Notes under the pieces: generated by a model | Seen by the model: the letters and a program-made list of their open reading frames with translations, nothing else | What the model was told of the DNA's origin: nothing | Databases searched by the model: none | Shown: piece by piece, positions 23,847 to 32,274 of the stretch | Layout of the letters: every line of letters begins with the position of its first letter | Position numbering within the stretch: position 1 is the first letter of the stretch | Made by a program: the position numbers and the translations under genes | Origin: UBA7328 sp002471345 | GTDB lineage: Bacteria; Bacteroidota; Bacteroidia; Chitinophagales; Saprospiraceae | Length of the DNA: 39,472 nt | Assembly: GCA_964011275.1 (NCBI GenBank) | Contig: CAXGOB010000048.1 | Span: forward strand, 1 to 39,472 | Reading direction: 5' to 3'

Positions 23847-25868
23847 ATGGAGAACGATAACAATAACAATACTAATTCTGATAACAAGAAGAAAGGGGAA
23901 AAGGACCCTAAAGGTCCTGTAAATTCTTATTGGATATATGCCATTCTTATAGCATTTCTTTTTGGGATTAATCTTGTGATGAGCTTAGTAGGTAGGCCTG
24001 AAGAAGTGACTTTCAAAAAATTTGAAGAAATTGCTAGAGCTGAAGATATATCTAAGCTGAATGTGGTGAATAAGCAAGATGTTGAGATTTTTATCAAGAA
24101 AGAAAAACTTGATAAATACAAAGAGACTTCCACATCTAACAAGTTGTCATCTATGTTCGAGCCTCCCCAGTTCACAATGAAAATTGGTTCTGTTGATAAG
24201 TTTTTGGAAAAGATTGATGCTCTAAATGAAGATTACAAATTAGAGTTAGACCCCAAATTTGAAAATCGCCAAAATTGGGTAAATTTTATTTTGAGTTGGA
24301 CCATCCCTATCCTCCTATTTATAGGGGTCTGGTTGTTTATAATGAGGCGAGTAGGAGGCGGCGGGGCTGGTCCTGGAGCTCAGCTTTTCAATATTGGCAA
24401 ATCAAGAGCCACCCTTTTTGATAGCAATGCCAAGGTTAATATTACTTTTAATGATGTAGCTGGATTAGATGAGGCAAAGGAGGAAATCATGGAAATAGTA
24501 GATTTTCTGAAGACTCCTAAAAAGTATACTTCACTAGGAGGGAAAATTCCAAAAGGTGTACTTCTAGTAGGCCCTCCAGGTACAGGTAAAACGCTTTTGG
24601 CAAAAGCAGTTGCAGGAGAAGCAAATGTGCCATTTTTCTCTATTTCCGGTTCTGATTTTGTTGAAATGTTTGTAGGGGTGGGAGCATCTAGAGTAAGGGA
24701 CCTTTTCAGACAAGCTAGAGAGAAAGCGCCGTGTATTGTATTCATCGATGAAATAGACGCAATAGGCAGATCCAGAGGCAAAGGTGCGGTCCAAGGCGCA
24801 AATGATGAAAGAGAAAACACCTTGAATCAATTACTTGTTGAGATGGATGGATTTAGTACGGACAAAGGAGTAATTCTTATGGCTGCTACAAATAGACCTG
24901 ATGTTTTGGATTCTGCATTGCTAAGACCAGGCAGATTTGACCGACAGATTGGCATAGATAGACCAGACTTAAAAGAGCGAAGAGCCATCTTTGTAGTACA
25001 TTTAAAAAACATAAAAATTAGCAAAGATGTAAAGCCTAGTCAGTTGGCAGAAATGACTCCTGGGTTCGCAGGGGCAGATATTGCGAATGTCTGTAATGAA
25101 GCGGCTTTGGTAGCAGCAAGAAGAGATAAGAAGGCTGTAGAAATAGACGATTTCAACTATGCTTTAGATAGAGTTATTGGAGGATTAGAGAAGAAGAATA
25201 AACTTATTTCTCCCAAAGAGAAAGAAATCATTGCTTATCACGAAGCAGGCCATGCTATCTGCGGATGGTATTTAGAGCACGCCTCTCCACTTGTAAAAGT
25301 TACAATAGTGCCTAGAGGAATGGGAACATTAGGTTATGCACAGTACCTTCCCAAAGAAGAATATATAACCAGAACAGAGCAACTTCTGGATAGGATTTGT
25401 ATGACTTTTGGAGGAAGAGCTGCGGAGAAAATTATATTTGACAAAATATCCACAGGAGCTCAGAATGATCTCGATCAAGTCACCAAAATGGCATATAGCA
25501 TGATTGGGATATATGGGATGAATAAGAAAGTAGGAAATGTGTCTTTTTACGGAATGCAGCAAGATCAATGGAGCAAACCATATTCTGATGACACAGCTAC
25601 ACTTATAGATACGGAAGTCCGCAAACTACTTGAAGATCAATATAAAAGGTCTCAAGAATTGCTCAAGAGTAAAAAGAAGGAATTGGATATTCTAGCCAAA
25701 GAGCTATTAGAAAAAGAAGTTTTAATTAAATCTGATGTGGAAAAACTAATTGGTGTTCGACCATTTGAAGATCCAGAAGAGTATGTTTTCGAGGATGATG
25801 ACGATATACCACCTTCTGATAATAGTGCCGAAACTACAGAAGAACCTCAGGAAGAGATAGTTCAATAG
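23847..25868 (+). CDS. ftsH: ATP-dependent zinc metalloprotease FtsH
   Basis: FtsH is a membrane-anchored AAA+ protease that degrades membrane and short-lived proteins. The 673 residues show membrane helices at about 30-48 and 146-166 with a periplasmic domain between. Walker A GPPGTGKT is at 242-249, followed by FIDEIDAIGR and the second region of homology ATNRPDVLDSALLRPGRFDR. The zinc site HEAGH begins at His465. An acidic C-terminal tail (about 645-673) is normal in this phylum. The start is ATG at 23847. The rsfS-ftsH order next to a divergent birA is commonly conserved in Bacteroidota. Confidence 0.97.
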   Translation: MENDNNNNTNSDNKKKGEKDPKGPVNSYWIYAILIAFLFGINLVMSLVGRPEEVTFKKFEEIARAEDISKLNVVNKQDVEIFIKKEKLDKYKETSTSNKLSSMFEPPQFTMKIGSVDKFLEKIDALNEDYKLELDPKFENRQNWVNFILSWTIPILLFIGVWLFIMRRVGGGGAGPGAQLFNIGKSRATLFDSNAKVNITFNDVAGLDEAKEEIMEIVDFLKTPKKYTSLGGKIPKGVLLVGPPGTGKTLLAKAVAGEANVPFFSISGSDFVEMFVGVGASRVRDLFRQAREKAPCIVFIDEIDAIGRSRGKGAVQGANDERENTLNQLLVEMDGFSTDKGVILMAATNRPDVLDSALLRPGRFDRQIGIDRPDLKERRAIFVVHLKNIKISKDVKPSQLAEMTPGFAGADIANVCNEAALVAARRDKKAVEIDDFNYALDRVIGGLEKKNKLISPKEKEIIAYHEAGHAICGWYLEHASPLVKVTIVPRGMGTLGYAQYLPKEEYITRTEQLLDRICMTFGGRAAEKIIFDKISTGAQNDLDQVTKMAYSMIGIYGMNKKVGNVSFYGMQQDQWSKPYSDDTATLIDTEVRKLLEDQYKRSQELLKSKKKELDILAKELLEKEVLIKSDVEKLIGVRPFEDPEEYVFEDDDDIPPSDNSAETTEEPQEEIVQ

Positions 25869-25881
25869 ATTTAGGGGAGTG

Positions 25882-26781
25882 ATGCAGGTAAAACTAAACG
25901 AAGACCTCAGCCTTTCTAGGATTATTGCAGGTGTAATGAATTGGGGTATATGGGGATCTGACCTTTCTCCAGAGAAAGTAAATTCTCTGATAAAAAATTG
26001 TATTGATCTAGGGATTACAACATTTGACCATGCTGATATTTATGGCAACTATACCACGGAAAAGCTTTTCGGAGAGGCATTGACTTTTGGAGGAATAGAT
26101 AGATCACAAATACAGATTATTACTAAATGTGGAATAAAAATGCCATGTGATAATCGACTGGATATAAAAATCAAAAGCTATAGTAATAGTGGGGCCCATA
26201 TTTTTGAATCCGTAAAGAATAGTCTTGAAAACCTCGGCACCGATTATATTGATTTACTTCTCTTACACAGACCAAGTCCATTATTAGATCCCCATGTCGT
26301 AGCTGATGCATTCTTAAGATTAAAAAATCAAGGAAAAGTGAAGCACTTTGGAGTATCTAATTTTGAGCCGGTAAAGTTCAATATGCTTTATAAATCAGTA
26401 CCCGTTATTACAAATCAGATAGAGGCATCGGTTTTAAATTTAGATGCTTTTACTAATGGTACTTTAGACAATGCTTTGTCAAGGGGAATAAAACCTATGG
26501 CATGGGCACCTTTAGGAGGAGGAAAGCTTTTTCAAAAATCCAAAGACTATGAATTTGTTACACAAAGAGCTAGACTTAAAGAAGTGGCAGATAAATATGG
26601 ATGGACCTTAGATGAAATGGCATATAAGTTTTTACTTCACCACCCTTCTCAAATCCTTCCAGTAACCGGATCATCTAAAATTGAAAGAATACAAGTGGCT
26701 GTAGACGCCATGGCGGATAAAATCACGGATGAACAATGGTTTGAGATTTGGAGTGCGTCTAAAGGTCAAGATGTGGCTTAG
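25882..26781 (+). CDS. aldo/keto reductase, YdhF-like
   Basis: This NAD(P)H-dependent oxidoreductase has a TIM-barrel fold. The 299-residue product keeps the catalytic set Asp49 and Tyr54 (DHADIYGNY), Lys82 (ITKCG) and His129 (LLLLHRPSP), plus the cofactor-binding GKVKHFGVSNF and the C-terminal PVTGSSKIERI. It resembles E. coli YdhF along its whole length (TTFDHADIYG, MAWAPLGGGKLF). The natural substrate is unknown. I chose ATG at 25882; a GTG directly before it is possible. It starts 13 bases after the ftsH stop and ends convergently with the aspartoacylase-family gene, 12 bases away. Confidence 0.92.
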   Translation: MQVKLNEDLSLSRIIAGVMNWGIWGSDLSPEKVNSLIKNCIDLGITTFDHADIYGNYTTEKLFGEALTFGGIDRSQIQIITKCGIKMPCDNRLDIKIKSYSNSGAHIFESVKNSLENLGTDYIDLLLLHRPSPLLDPHVVADAFLRLKNQGKVKHFGVSNFEPVKFNMLYKSVPVITNQIEASVLNLDAFTNGTLDNALSRGIKPMAWAPLGGGKLFQKSKDYEFVTQRARLKEVADKYGWTLDEMAYKFLLHHPSQILPVTGSSKIERIQVAVDAMADKITDEQWFEIWSASKGQDVA

Positions 26782-26793
26782 CAATGCAAATTT

Positions 26794-27993
26794 TTAGTTG
26801 AGATTAAAACTCGGATACTCATTTTCTCTTGAGTGTGTTTCTCTATTCTTTATAATTAAATGAGTCTTATCATGGTGTTTACTACGGTAACCCAACAAAT
26901 GAAAGAATTGCTTTGCAAAAAACCTTGCAATTTTACGATTGACCAACAGCGTTTCTTTTCTCTCAGGGTGTATTGAGACTCCAGGGAGAAAAGGAAGTAA
27001 GCGATCAAATTTCACTTTCCTAAAAAGTGTAGAGAGGTGCAGAAAGAAATTTGGAATTTTACGGATAACAAAAAAGCCTTCGCCTCCATGACTTTGATAT
27101 AAAGGCATAAAAATACGACCAGGTTCACTTGCTTTAATTGACTTTTGATCACTCTTGGCTAATTCTTGGTTTTGACTAACGCGTTGGAAATTTTCAAAAC
27201 CAGAATTCATTTTGAATTTCTCGTTTTCTGAGATTTTATATGTTTCAAAAATTTCATAGGTGTCGCGAGAAAAATCAGAAGTATGTGACAATAGGTTAAA
27301 ATACTTATCAAAATCGATAGATTCTTTTTTCAAGAATTTTCCAAAAACAAGTGTGAGATAAATGAAAGCGATATGGTTATCAATGGAAGAGAGCTCATCA
27401 TGTTGTCCACTTTCATAGCCGAAAGCAACATAGCCTAGTTCATTAACATAACTCAAAAGAGGACCGTCTAGATATTCCTCTATTCCTAAGATCATGGGCA
27501 CAGGATATTGCGAAACGAACCTTCTATTTAGCAAGGTATCATTCACTAAGGTAAAAGGTATGGTTTTGCTTGATGTAGTGTGAAGATCAATGAAATAAAA
27601 TGGTCCATTTTCTTTGGACAGAATTTCTTTGAGTAGGGTATAGATTTCGATTTGTTCCTGAGTCTCTTTAGTAGAGGAGCTTTTATCTGATGAGCCTAAT
27701 TTATTCATATCCTCATTAGTCCACATTCTATTTAAATCTTCCTCTAAATACCTAACCTCTTTATCCAAGGCTTTGATGTTTCCCACGATTGCAAATAAAT
27801 TACCATTAATGGAAAGCCGTTGATGATTAATAGAGTTAATAACTTCGCTCAGTGCAAAAATTCCAGATGGTTCATTTCCATGCATTCCTGCGATAAATAT
27901 TATCGTTGGACCACTTTGCTCTCCTTGAACTTTACCTAATATTCTTTGTATTTGAATGGATTTGTTTAGAGCTTTACTATATGCTTGAGCCAT
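26794..27993 (-). CDS. succinylglutamate desuccinylase / aspartoacylase family zinc hydrolase
   Basis: The 399-residue protein is an M14-type zinc amidohydrolase. Zn ligands are His38 and Glu41 (GMHGNE), and probably His138 in IDLHTTSS; DLNRMW supplies the substrate-binding Asn-Arg pair, and GYESGQH the likely catalytic Glu. Family members cut N-acyl amino acids or small amides. The C-terminal part (about 245-399) is longer than in AstE and has no clear motif. The start ATG at 27993 overlaps the CBS frame by 17 bases. Together with the upstream GCS2-type ligase this suggests an enzyme pair that makes and breaks an amide bond; the substrate is unknown. Confidence 0.85.
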   Translation of the reverse strand: MAQAYSKALNKSIQIQRILGKVQGEQSGPTIIFIAGMHGNEPSGIFALSEVINSINHQRLSINGNLFAIVGNIKALDKEVRYLEEDLNRMWTNEDMNKLGSSDKSSSTKETQEQIEIYTLLKEILSKENGPFYFIDLHTTSSKTIPFTLVNDTLLNRRFVSQYPVPMILGIEEYLDGPLLSYVNELGYVAFGYESGQHDELSSIDNHIAFIYLTLVFGKFLKKESIDFDKYFNLLSHTSDFSRDTYEIFETYKISENEKFKMNSGFENFQRVSQNQELAKSDQKSIKASEPGRIFMPLYQSHGGEGFFVIRKIPNFFLHLSTLFRKVKFDRLLPFLPGVSIHPERKETLLVNRKIARFFAKQFFHLLGYRSKHHDKTHLIIKNRETHSRENEYPSFNLN

Positions 27994-28279
27994 ATTGTTG
28001 GATCGCTATATCGTTTTTACTGATTATTCCTACAAGTACTCCTGCTGAAACAACAGGAAGACATCCTATTTGATGTTTTTCCAATAATTGGACAGCCTCT
28101 TTAATAGAAGTTGAAGGATCAACATGATATACTTTTTTTATCATAATGTCCCCTACTTTTTTTCTGTTTTTGATTTTTTCTGTTTTTTGAAGTTCTTCCA
28201 TATATGATGAAGTCAGTAAACCTATGAGCTTCCCTTTTCGGCTTATTACTGGCATATGATGAATTTTTTTCCACTTCAT
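27977..28279 (-). CDS. CBS-domain protein, likely the detached C terminus of the GCS2 protein
   Basis: The first ATG (28279) gives 100 residues that begin inside a CBS domain: KIHHMPVISRKGKLIGLLTS is the second half of CBS1, and VYHVDPSTSIKEAVQLLEKH to DIAIQ is a complete CBS2. In the same frame the code continues upstream to 28345 and supplies the missing first half (IVHKNDLSDLATSIMKW). That part lies across the end of the GCS2 gene in another frame, whose last residues (VSHIMSTALY) are the usual opening of CBS1. I infer one ancestral GCS2-CBS protein split by a frameshift near 28313-28322. CBS pairs bind adenine nucleotides and often regulate an attached enzyme. It could also be translated alone as a defective unit. 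Confidence 0.7.
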   Translation of the reverse strand: MKWKKIHHMPVISRKGKLIGLLTSSYMEELQKTEKIKNRKKVGDIMIKKVYHVDPSTSIKEAVQLLEKHQIGCLPVVSAGVLVGIISKNDIAIQQYGSSI

Positions 28280-28310
28280 TATACTCGTTGCCAGATCGGA
28301 TAAATCATTT

Positions 28311-28345
28311 TTATGTACAATATAATGCGGTCGACATGATATGAC
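28311..28345 (-). other. apparent frameshift junction between GCS2 and CBS frames
   Basis: Two minus-strand frames overlap here. The upstream frame ends VSHIMSTALY then Cys-Thr-stop; the other frame, open from 28345, reads IVHKNDLSDLATSIMKW. Joined at about 28320 they make one continuous CBS1. The offset needs one inserted or two deleted bases; the local TTATATTG would arise from TTATATATTG by loss of one TA unit. Sequencing error and programmed shifting remain possible. Confidence 0.6.
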
Positions 28346-29843
28346 TCACTAATGTCCCAGAATTAGAATGATCAATTTTTATTTCTGACCAATCATTTAT
28401 TTGTCTTCCTGCCTTTTGGTTTCTATGGATGGATTTTGTGAGTAAGACTAAGGCATCATCATTTTTCATACTCTTGGTCAGTCTTCGATAATTATTAATT
28501 TGCCATTGAGCTCCTGATGTGCCCAATGCACGAAATTTTATAATCTCAAGAAAGAATGATATATCCTGTTCATCAACTTTCATTTTCTTAAGCCCTTTTT
28601 TAGCAATAGGTAAAAGGACTTCTATAATTAAATTTGAAACAGGATATTCTCTATGATTCCATCTTAATATTGATTCTTTTCCAGTACGAGCTGCCTTTAT
28701 AAAGTTGGCTTTCGCATCGCGAAAATCCATTTGACTAGGCATATCATCATATTCTATCGGCCTCCCTATCATCAATCCTACCCAAAAAACAAAATTGGCA
28801 ATTTCATCTAGGACTGAAGGACCTGAAGGTATATATCTATTCTCGATTCGTAAATGAGGTTTGCCAGCACAAATACCGTAGCATGGTCGATTCCATCTAT
28901 AAATTGTGCCATTATGTAGTTTAAGAGCTTCAAGCTTTGGAATCCTGCCATTTTTTAGTTCAATAATTGCATCAGTTTTTATTTGCTTAGATAGTGCAAC
29001 TTCATGTAAAGCAATATCTTCTTTGAAAACTGCCGTAGCAGCTCCTTCTGCCCATTGTGATCCAAATGCGACCCTTGGTTGTTGATCCTTTAAAGCGAAT
29101 GAAGAGCTTCGTGTGTCAAGGCTTTGTTGAAAAAGCGCAATTCTTGTTTCATGCCACAATTCACGTCCCATGAGCATGGGAGAGTTGCAACAGATTGCTA
29201 AAACAGGACCAGATATGGCCTGTGCCCAGTTGTAACTCTTAATGAAATCATCAGGTGGAATTTGAAGATGTAGTTGAAAACTAGTATTACAAGCTTCAAA
29301 TAAAACTGATTCATGTTTTACAGAAAGCTCATCAACACCTTTCATGTGAAGTGAAAAATCTGAACCGCGAAATTCACGCATCACACTATTTAGTGCATCA
29401 TATCGAGGACTTGGTGTCATGTATGTCTTATGAAGCTCATTCTTACTTATTGTTGGAAGGATTCCAGTTAGTAAGACTTTATCGTTATGTTTATTTGCTA
29501 TTTCTGAAGCCCTTTTTAAAAGACCATCAAGTTGTGCTTTCATTTTTTGAAAGCAATCTTTTTCGAGTAACAAAGGATCAAGGTTGATTTCTAAATTATA
29601 GAGCGCCAATTCTGTAGTAAAATGAGGCTCGTCAATCTCTTTTAGTATTTGAATTGCTTTTTTCGATGGTCGCCAATCTGAGTTAACAAGACAAAATTCT
29701 TGTTCTGCACCAATTCGAACAACACCATCTTCGATTAGCCCTATTTCAAGCATTCGGTCAAGTGCTGACACATCATTTAATAAATGATGAATGAAATCAA
29801 CTTTTTCTTTCTGTTTAATCCGGTCTACAAAATGCTCCCCCAT
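28311..29843 (-). CDS. GCS2-type carboxylate-amine ligase (glutamate--cysteine ligase-like)
   Basis: The 510-residue product belongs to the GCS2 / YbdK-like ligase superfamily that joins an amine to a gamma-carboxylate with ATP. Marks include RIGAEQEFCLVN (metal/ATP-binding Glu residues), ELALYNLEINLDPL, FQLHLQIPPDDF, the catalytic-cleft RWNRPCYGI, and HLRIENRYIPSGPS. The true substrates are unknown; this subgroup need not make gamma-glutamylcysteine. The start is ATG at 29843. Its last ten or so codons (VSHIMST) look like the start of a CBS domain and then stop at 28311, in the middle of that domain. See the frameshift finding. Confidence 0.85.
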   Translation of the reverse strand: MGEHFVDRIKQKEKVDFIHHLLNDVSALDRMLEIGLIEDGVVRIGAEQEFCLVNSDWRPSKKAIQILKEIDEPHFTTELALYNLEINLDPLLLEKDCFQKMKAQLDGLLKRASEIANKHNDKVLLTGILPTISKNELHKTYMTPSPRYDALNSVMREFRGSDFSLHMKGVDELSVKHESVLFEACNTSFQLHLQIPPDDFIKSYNWAQAISGPVLAICCNSPMLMGRELWHETRIALFQQSLDTRSSSFALKDQQPRVAFGSQWAEGAATAVFKEDIALHEVALSKQIKTDAIIELKNGRIPKLEALKLHNGTIYRWNRPCYGICAGKPHLRIENRYIPSGPSVLDEIANFVFWVGLMIGRPIEYDDMPSQMDFRDAKANFIKAARTGKESILRWNHREYPVSNLIIEVLLPIAKKGLKKMKVDEQDISFFLEIIKFRALGTSGAQWQINNYRRLTKSMKNDDALVLLTKSIHRNQKAGRQINDWSEIKIDHSNSGTLVSHIMSTALYCT

Positions 29844-29983
29844 AAAATTTTATTTATTATGTGTTGCACTCTTTACTATCTCCTAATATAATTAGATTCT
29901 TGGTCTTTAGATGACATTAATGGGGACTATGGCATGAATACTTTATTCAGGATTTCTAAATGTATCAATAATGCTAGTTCACG

Positions 29984-30979
29984 TTATTTTTTTCCTGCGA
30001 GGCTTTCTTGATATTTTTTCTCTTTTTCCTCCTTGTCTTTGCTATAGGCTTTAATAATAGATTTTACTAACCTATGGCGGATTACATCTTCCTCATTCAG
30101 ATATACAGTACTTATTCCATCGACGTTCTTTAATATTTTGACAGCATTAAAAAGGCCAGATTGCTGACTTCGAGGAAGGTCAATTTGACTTAAATCACCT
30201 GTAATAATACATTTAGCTGAGGGTCCTAGTCTTGTTAAAAACATTTTTAGCTGTGGACTTGTGGCATTCTGAGCCTCATCTAATATTATAAAAGCATTAT
30301 CTAAAGTTCGCCCTCTCATAAATGCTAATGGAGCAATTTCTATAACCCTATTGGTTGTAAAGTGTGTAATCTTATCTGCCGGAAGCATGTCATCTAAAGC
30401 ATCATAAAGTGGTCTTAGGTATGGGTCTATTTTATCCTTTAGGTCACCAGGTAAAAAACCTAAATTTTCTCCAGCTTCGACTGCTGGGCGGGTAAGGATT
30501 ATTTTTCTAACCAGTTTGTTTTTTAACGCCCTTACAGCGAGGGCCACTGCAGTATAGGTTTTACCTGTTCCTGCTGGCCCTATTGCAAAAAGTATATCAT
30601 TGAATTCAGATTCACTTACTAGCTTTTTCTGATTCCGAGTCTTTGCTTTTATCGCTTTTCCAGACTTGCCAAAAACGATCACATTTGAATTGTCAGAACC
30701 TTGTGGCTCATCACTTTCAAAGGGGTTTTCATCATTAACAAGTCCTATTACTTGAGCATCAGTCAAAACTTTGCGCTCTTTTAATATGCGCATCATGATT
30801 TCGAGTTTCGACTTTACTTTTTGTGTTTGCTTTTTCTCTCCACTTAGTTTTATTACCTCTCCTCTAGAGGCGATATGAACTTCTGGAAAAGCTTCTTTTA
30901 TAATTTTGAGGCGGGCATTTTTTGCTCCGTAGAGCTCTATAGGATCAAATCCATTTATAGAAAGTGTGACTTCGCTCAA
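29984..30979 (-). CDS. PhoH-like ATPase
   Basis: The 331-residue product has an N-terminal KH-like region (about 1-70), Walker A GPAGTGKT at 134-141, Walker B IILDEAQNA near 232-240 and the PhoH blocks TRPAVEAGENLGFLPGDL and GDLSQIDLPRSQQSGL. PhoH proteins are helicase-like ATPases connected with RNA metabolism and often sit with ybeY. The start is TTG at 30979; the frame has no ATG near the family N terminus. The Lys/Glu-rich end (about 313-331) is ordinary. It precedes the GCS2 gene on the same strand, with 140 bases between them that hold only a short TGAATA-ctt-TATTCA palindrome (29935-29949). Confidence 0.93.
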   Translation of the reverse strand: MSEVTLSINGFDPIELYGAKNARLKIIKEAFPEVHIASRGEVIKLSGEKKQTQKVKSKLEIMMRILKERKVLTDAQVIGLVNDENPFESDEPQGSDNSNVIVFGKSGKAIKAKTRNQKKLVSESEFNDILFAIGPAGTGKTYTAVALAVRALKNKLVRKIILTRPAVEAGENLGFLPGDLKDKIDPYLRPLYDALDDMLPADKITHFTTNRVIEIAPLAFMRGRTLDNAFIILDEAQNATSPQLKMFLTRLGPSAKCIITGDLSQIDLPRSQQSGLFNAVKILKNVDGISTVYLNEEDVIRHRLVKSIIKAYSKDKEEKEKKYQESLAGKK

Positions 30980-31011
30980 TACGCTTTTTATTAATAGTAA
31001 TTATAGTATTT

Positions 31012-31019
31012 CAAAAGTA
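31012..31019 (-). promoter_or_regulatory. putative -7 box of the phoH promoter
   Basis: On the minus strand this reads TACTTTTG, an exact TAnnTTTG match, 32 bases ahead of the TTG start of the phoH-like gene. The -33 element is not evident. Confidence 0.35.
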
Positions 31020-31100
31020 GGCAATATTTGAATGCTGTGAAGAAACTTTGTTCCTTTGTGAGCAATAAAAGTTGACCATAAAGAGAGTAATTTAAGATTC

Positions 31101-32150
31101 ATGAAATTGGAAGTATCAGGATATAATATTGAGTTTGGAGACGCTTCAAGGGAGGTAGAAAGATTTCTAAAAAACAAAAGCTACTCATCTATTTCGGTTT
31201 TAACTGATAATAACACAATTAGACACTGTCTGCCGCGGATAAATCAGGTGTTGCGATCTCATCAAGTGATAGAAATTTCTTCAGGAGAAGAACATAAAAA
31301 CTTAAAAACATGTGAATTTATTTGGAAGAGTCTTTTAAACCATGGAGCTGATAGACATTCTCTTTTGATCAATCTGGGTGGAGGCGTGATTGGGGATATG
31401 GGTGGATTTGTTGCATCCACATACATGAGGGGGATAGATTTTATTCAAATTCCAACTACTCTTCTATCTCAAGTAGACGCTTCTGTAGGAGGCAAATTGG
31501 GTGTAGACTTTCAAGGTTTAAAAAACTTTATTGGACTTTTCCAAAATCCACAAAGTGTAATAATTGACACTGAGTTTTTGAAAACCCTTACTCCTGAAGA
31601 GACTAGAAGCGGATATGCAGAAATGATAAAGCATGCCTTGATTCAGGACGAATCTATTTGGTCTCGATACAAGAGAAATAAAGAGTGGACAAATAACATT
31701 TCCAACGCAGAGTTGAGAGAATCGGTTAATATGAAAAGGAAAGTGATTTTGCAAGATCCTCTTGAAAAAGGGCTACGAAAAATTTTGAATTTTGGACACA
31801 CCTTAGGCCATGCGATTGAGACCTATTCCTTTTCTACAGATTGCCCATTGTTACATGGCGAGGCGATAGCATTGGGAATGATAGGTGAAACCTTTTTGTC
31901 AAATCAACTTTTGGATTTGCCTTCTCAAGATTTAGATGAAGTTAGAAATTACATTCTTTCTATTTATGGAATGGATACATCCAACTATAATGACCTTGAA
32001 ACGATCATAAGTCATATGAAACATGATAAAAAGAATAAGTCTGGAAAAGTCATGTTTTCTCTATTGCAGTCTTTAGGAGATTCTGTTTATGATATAGAAG
32101 TGAATACAAAACTCATTAGAACAAGCTTGGAGTATACCCTAAATTCTTAG
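31101..32150 (+). CDS. aroB: 3-dehydroquinate synthase
   Basis: This is the second step of the shikimate pathway: it converts 3-deoxy-D-arabino-heptulosonate 7-phosphate to 3-dehydroquinate with NAD+ and a divalent metal. The 349 residues show NLGGGVIGDMGGFVASTYMRG (NAD site), QIPTTLLSQVDASVGGK and the metal ligands Glu in GYAEMIKHALI, His in NFGHTLGHAIE and His in LLHGEAIALGM. The length is normal. The start is ATG at 31101. It is divergent from the phoH-like gene. No other aromatic pathway gene is next to it; the penicillin-binding protein gene follows after 124 bases. Confidence 0.96.
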   Translation: MKLEVSGYNIEFGDASREVERFLKNKSYSSISVLTDNNTIRHCLPRINQVLRSHQVIEISSGEEHKNLKTCEFIWKSLLNHGADRHSLLINLGGGVIGDMGGFVASTYMRGIDFIQIPTTLLSQVDASVGGKLGVDFQGLKNFIGLFQNPQSVIIDTEFLKTLTPEETRSGYAEMIKHALIQDESIWSRYKRNKEWTNNISNAELRESVNMKRKVILQDPLEKGLRKILNFGHTLGHAIETYSFSTDCPLLHGEAIALGMIGETFLSNQLLDLPSQDLDEVRNYILSIYGMDTSNYNDLETIISHMKHDKKNKSGKVMFSLLQSLGDSVYDIEVNTKLIRTSLEYTLNS

Positions 32151-32204
32151 TCTTTTCTACTTGACATAAAATAATAATCTAACCTTATCGGTTTGAACAT
32201 TGAT

Positions 32205-32221
32205 CCACAAAACAACTGTGG
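32205..32221 (+). other. small hairpin upstream of the first PBP gene
   Basis: CCACA (32205-32209) and TGTGG (32217-32221) pair around a 7-base loop in the 124-base aroB-PBP gap. There is no T-run, so it is not a clear terminator; it may lie in the 5' leader. Confidence 0.2.
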
Positions 32222-32274
32222 GACAGGCATTGCCACCTGAAAGCTTCTTTTTCCAAGACACTAAAACAGAATAA

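Noticed and set aside
24380..24820. Long minus-strand frames within ftsH
   Set aside because: They are shadow frames of the strongly conserved AAA domain; the sense frame is unambiguous.
29935..29949. TGAATA-ctt-TATTCA palindrome ahead of the GCS2 gene as an operator
   Set aside because: It is only 6 bp per arm, AT-rich and single; expected by chance in such DNA. Noted within the phoH entry only.
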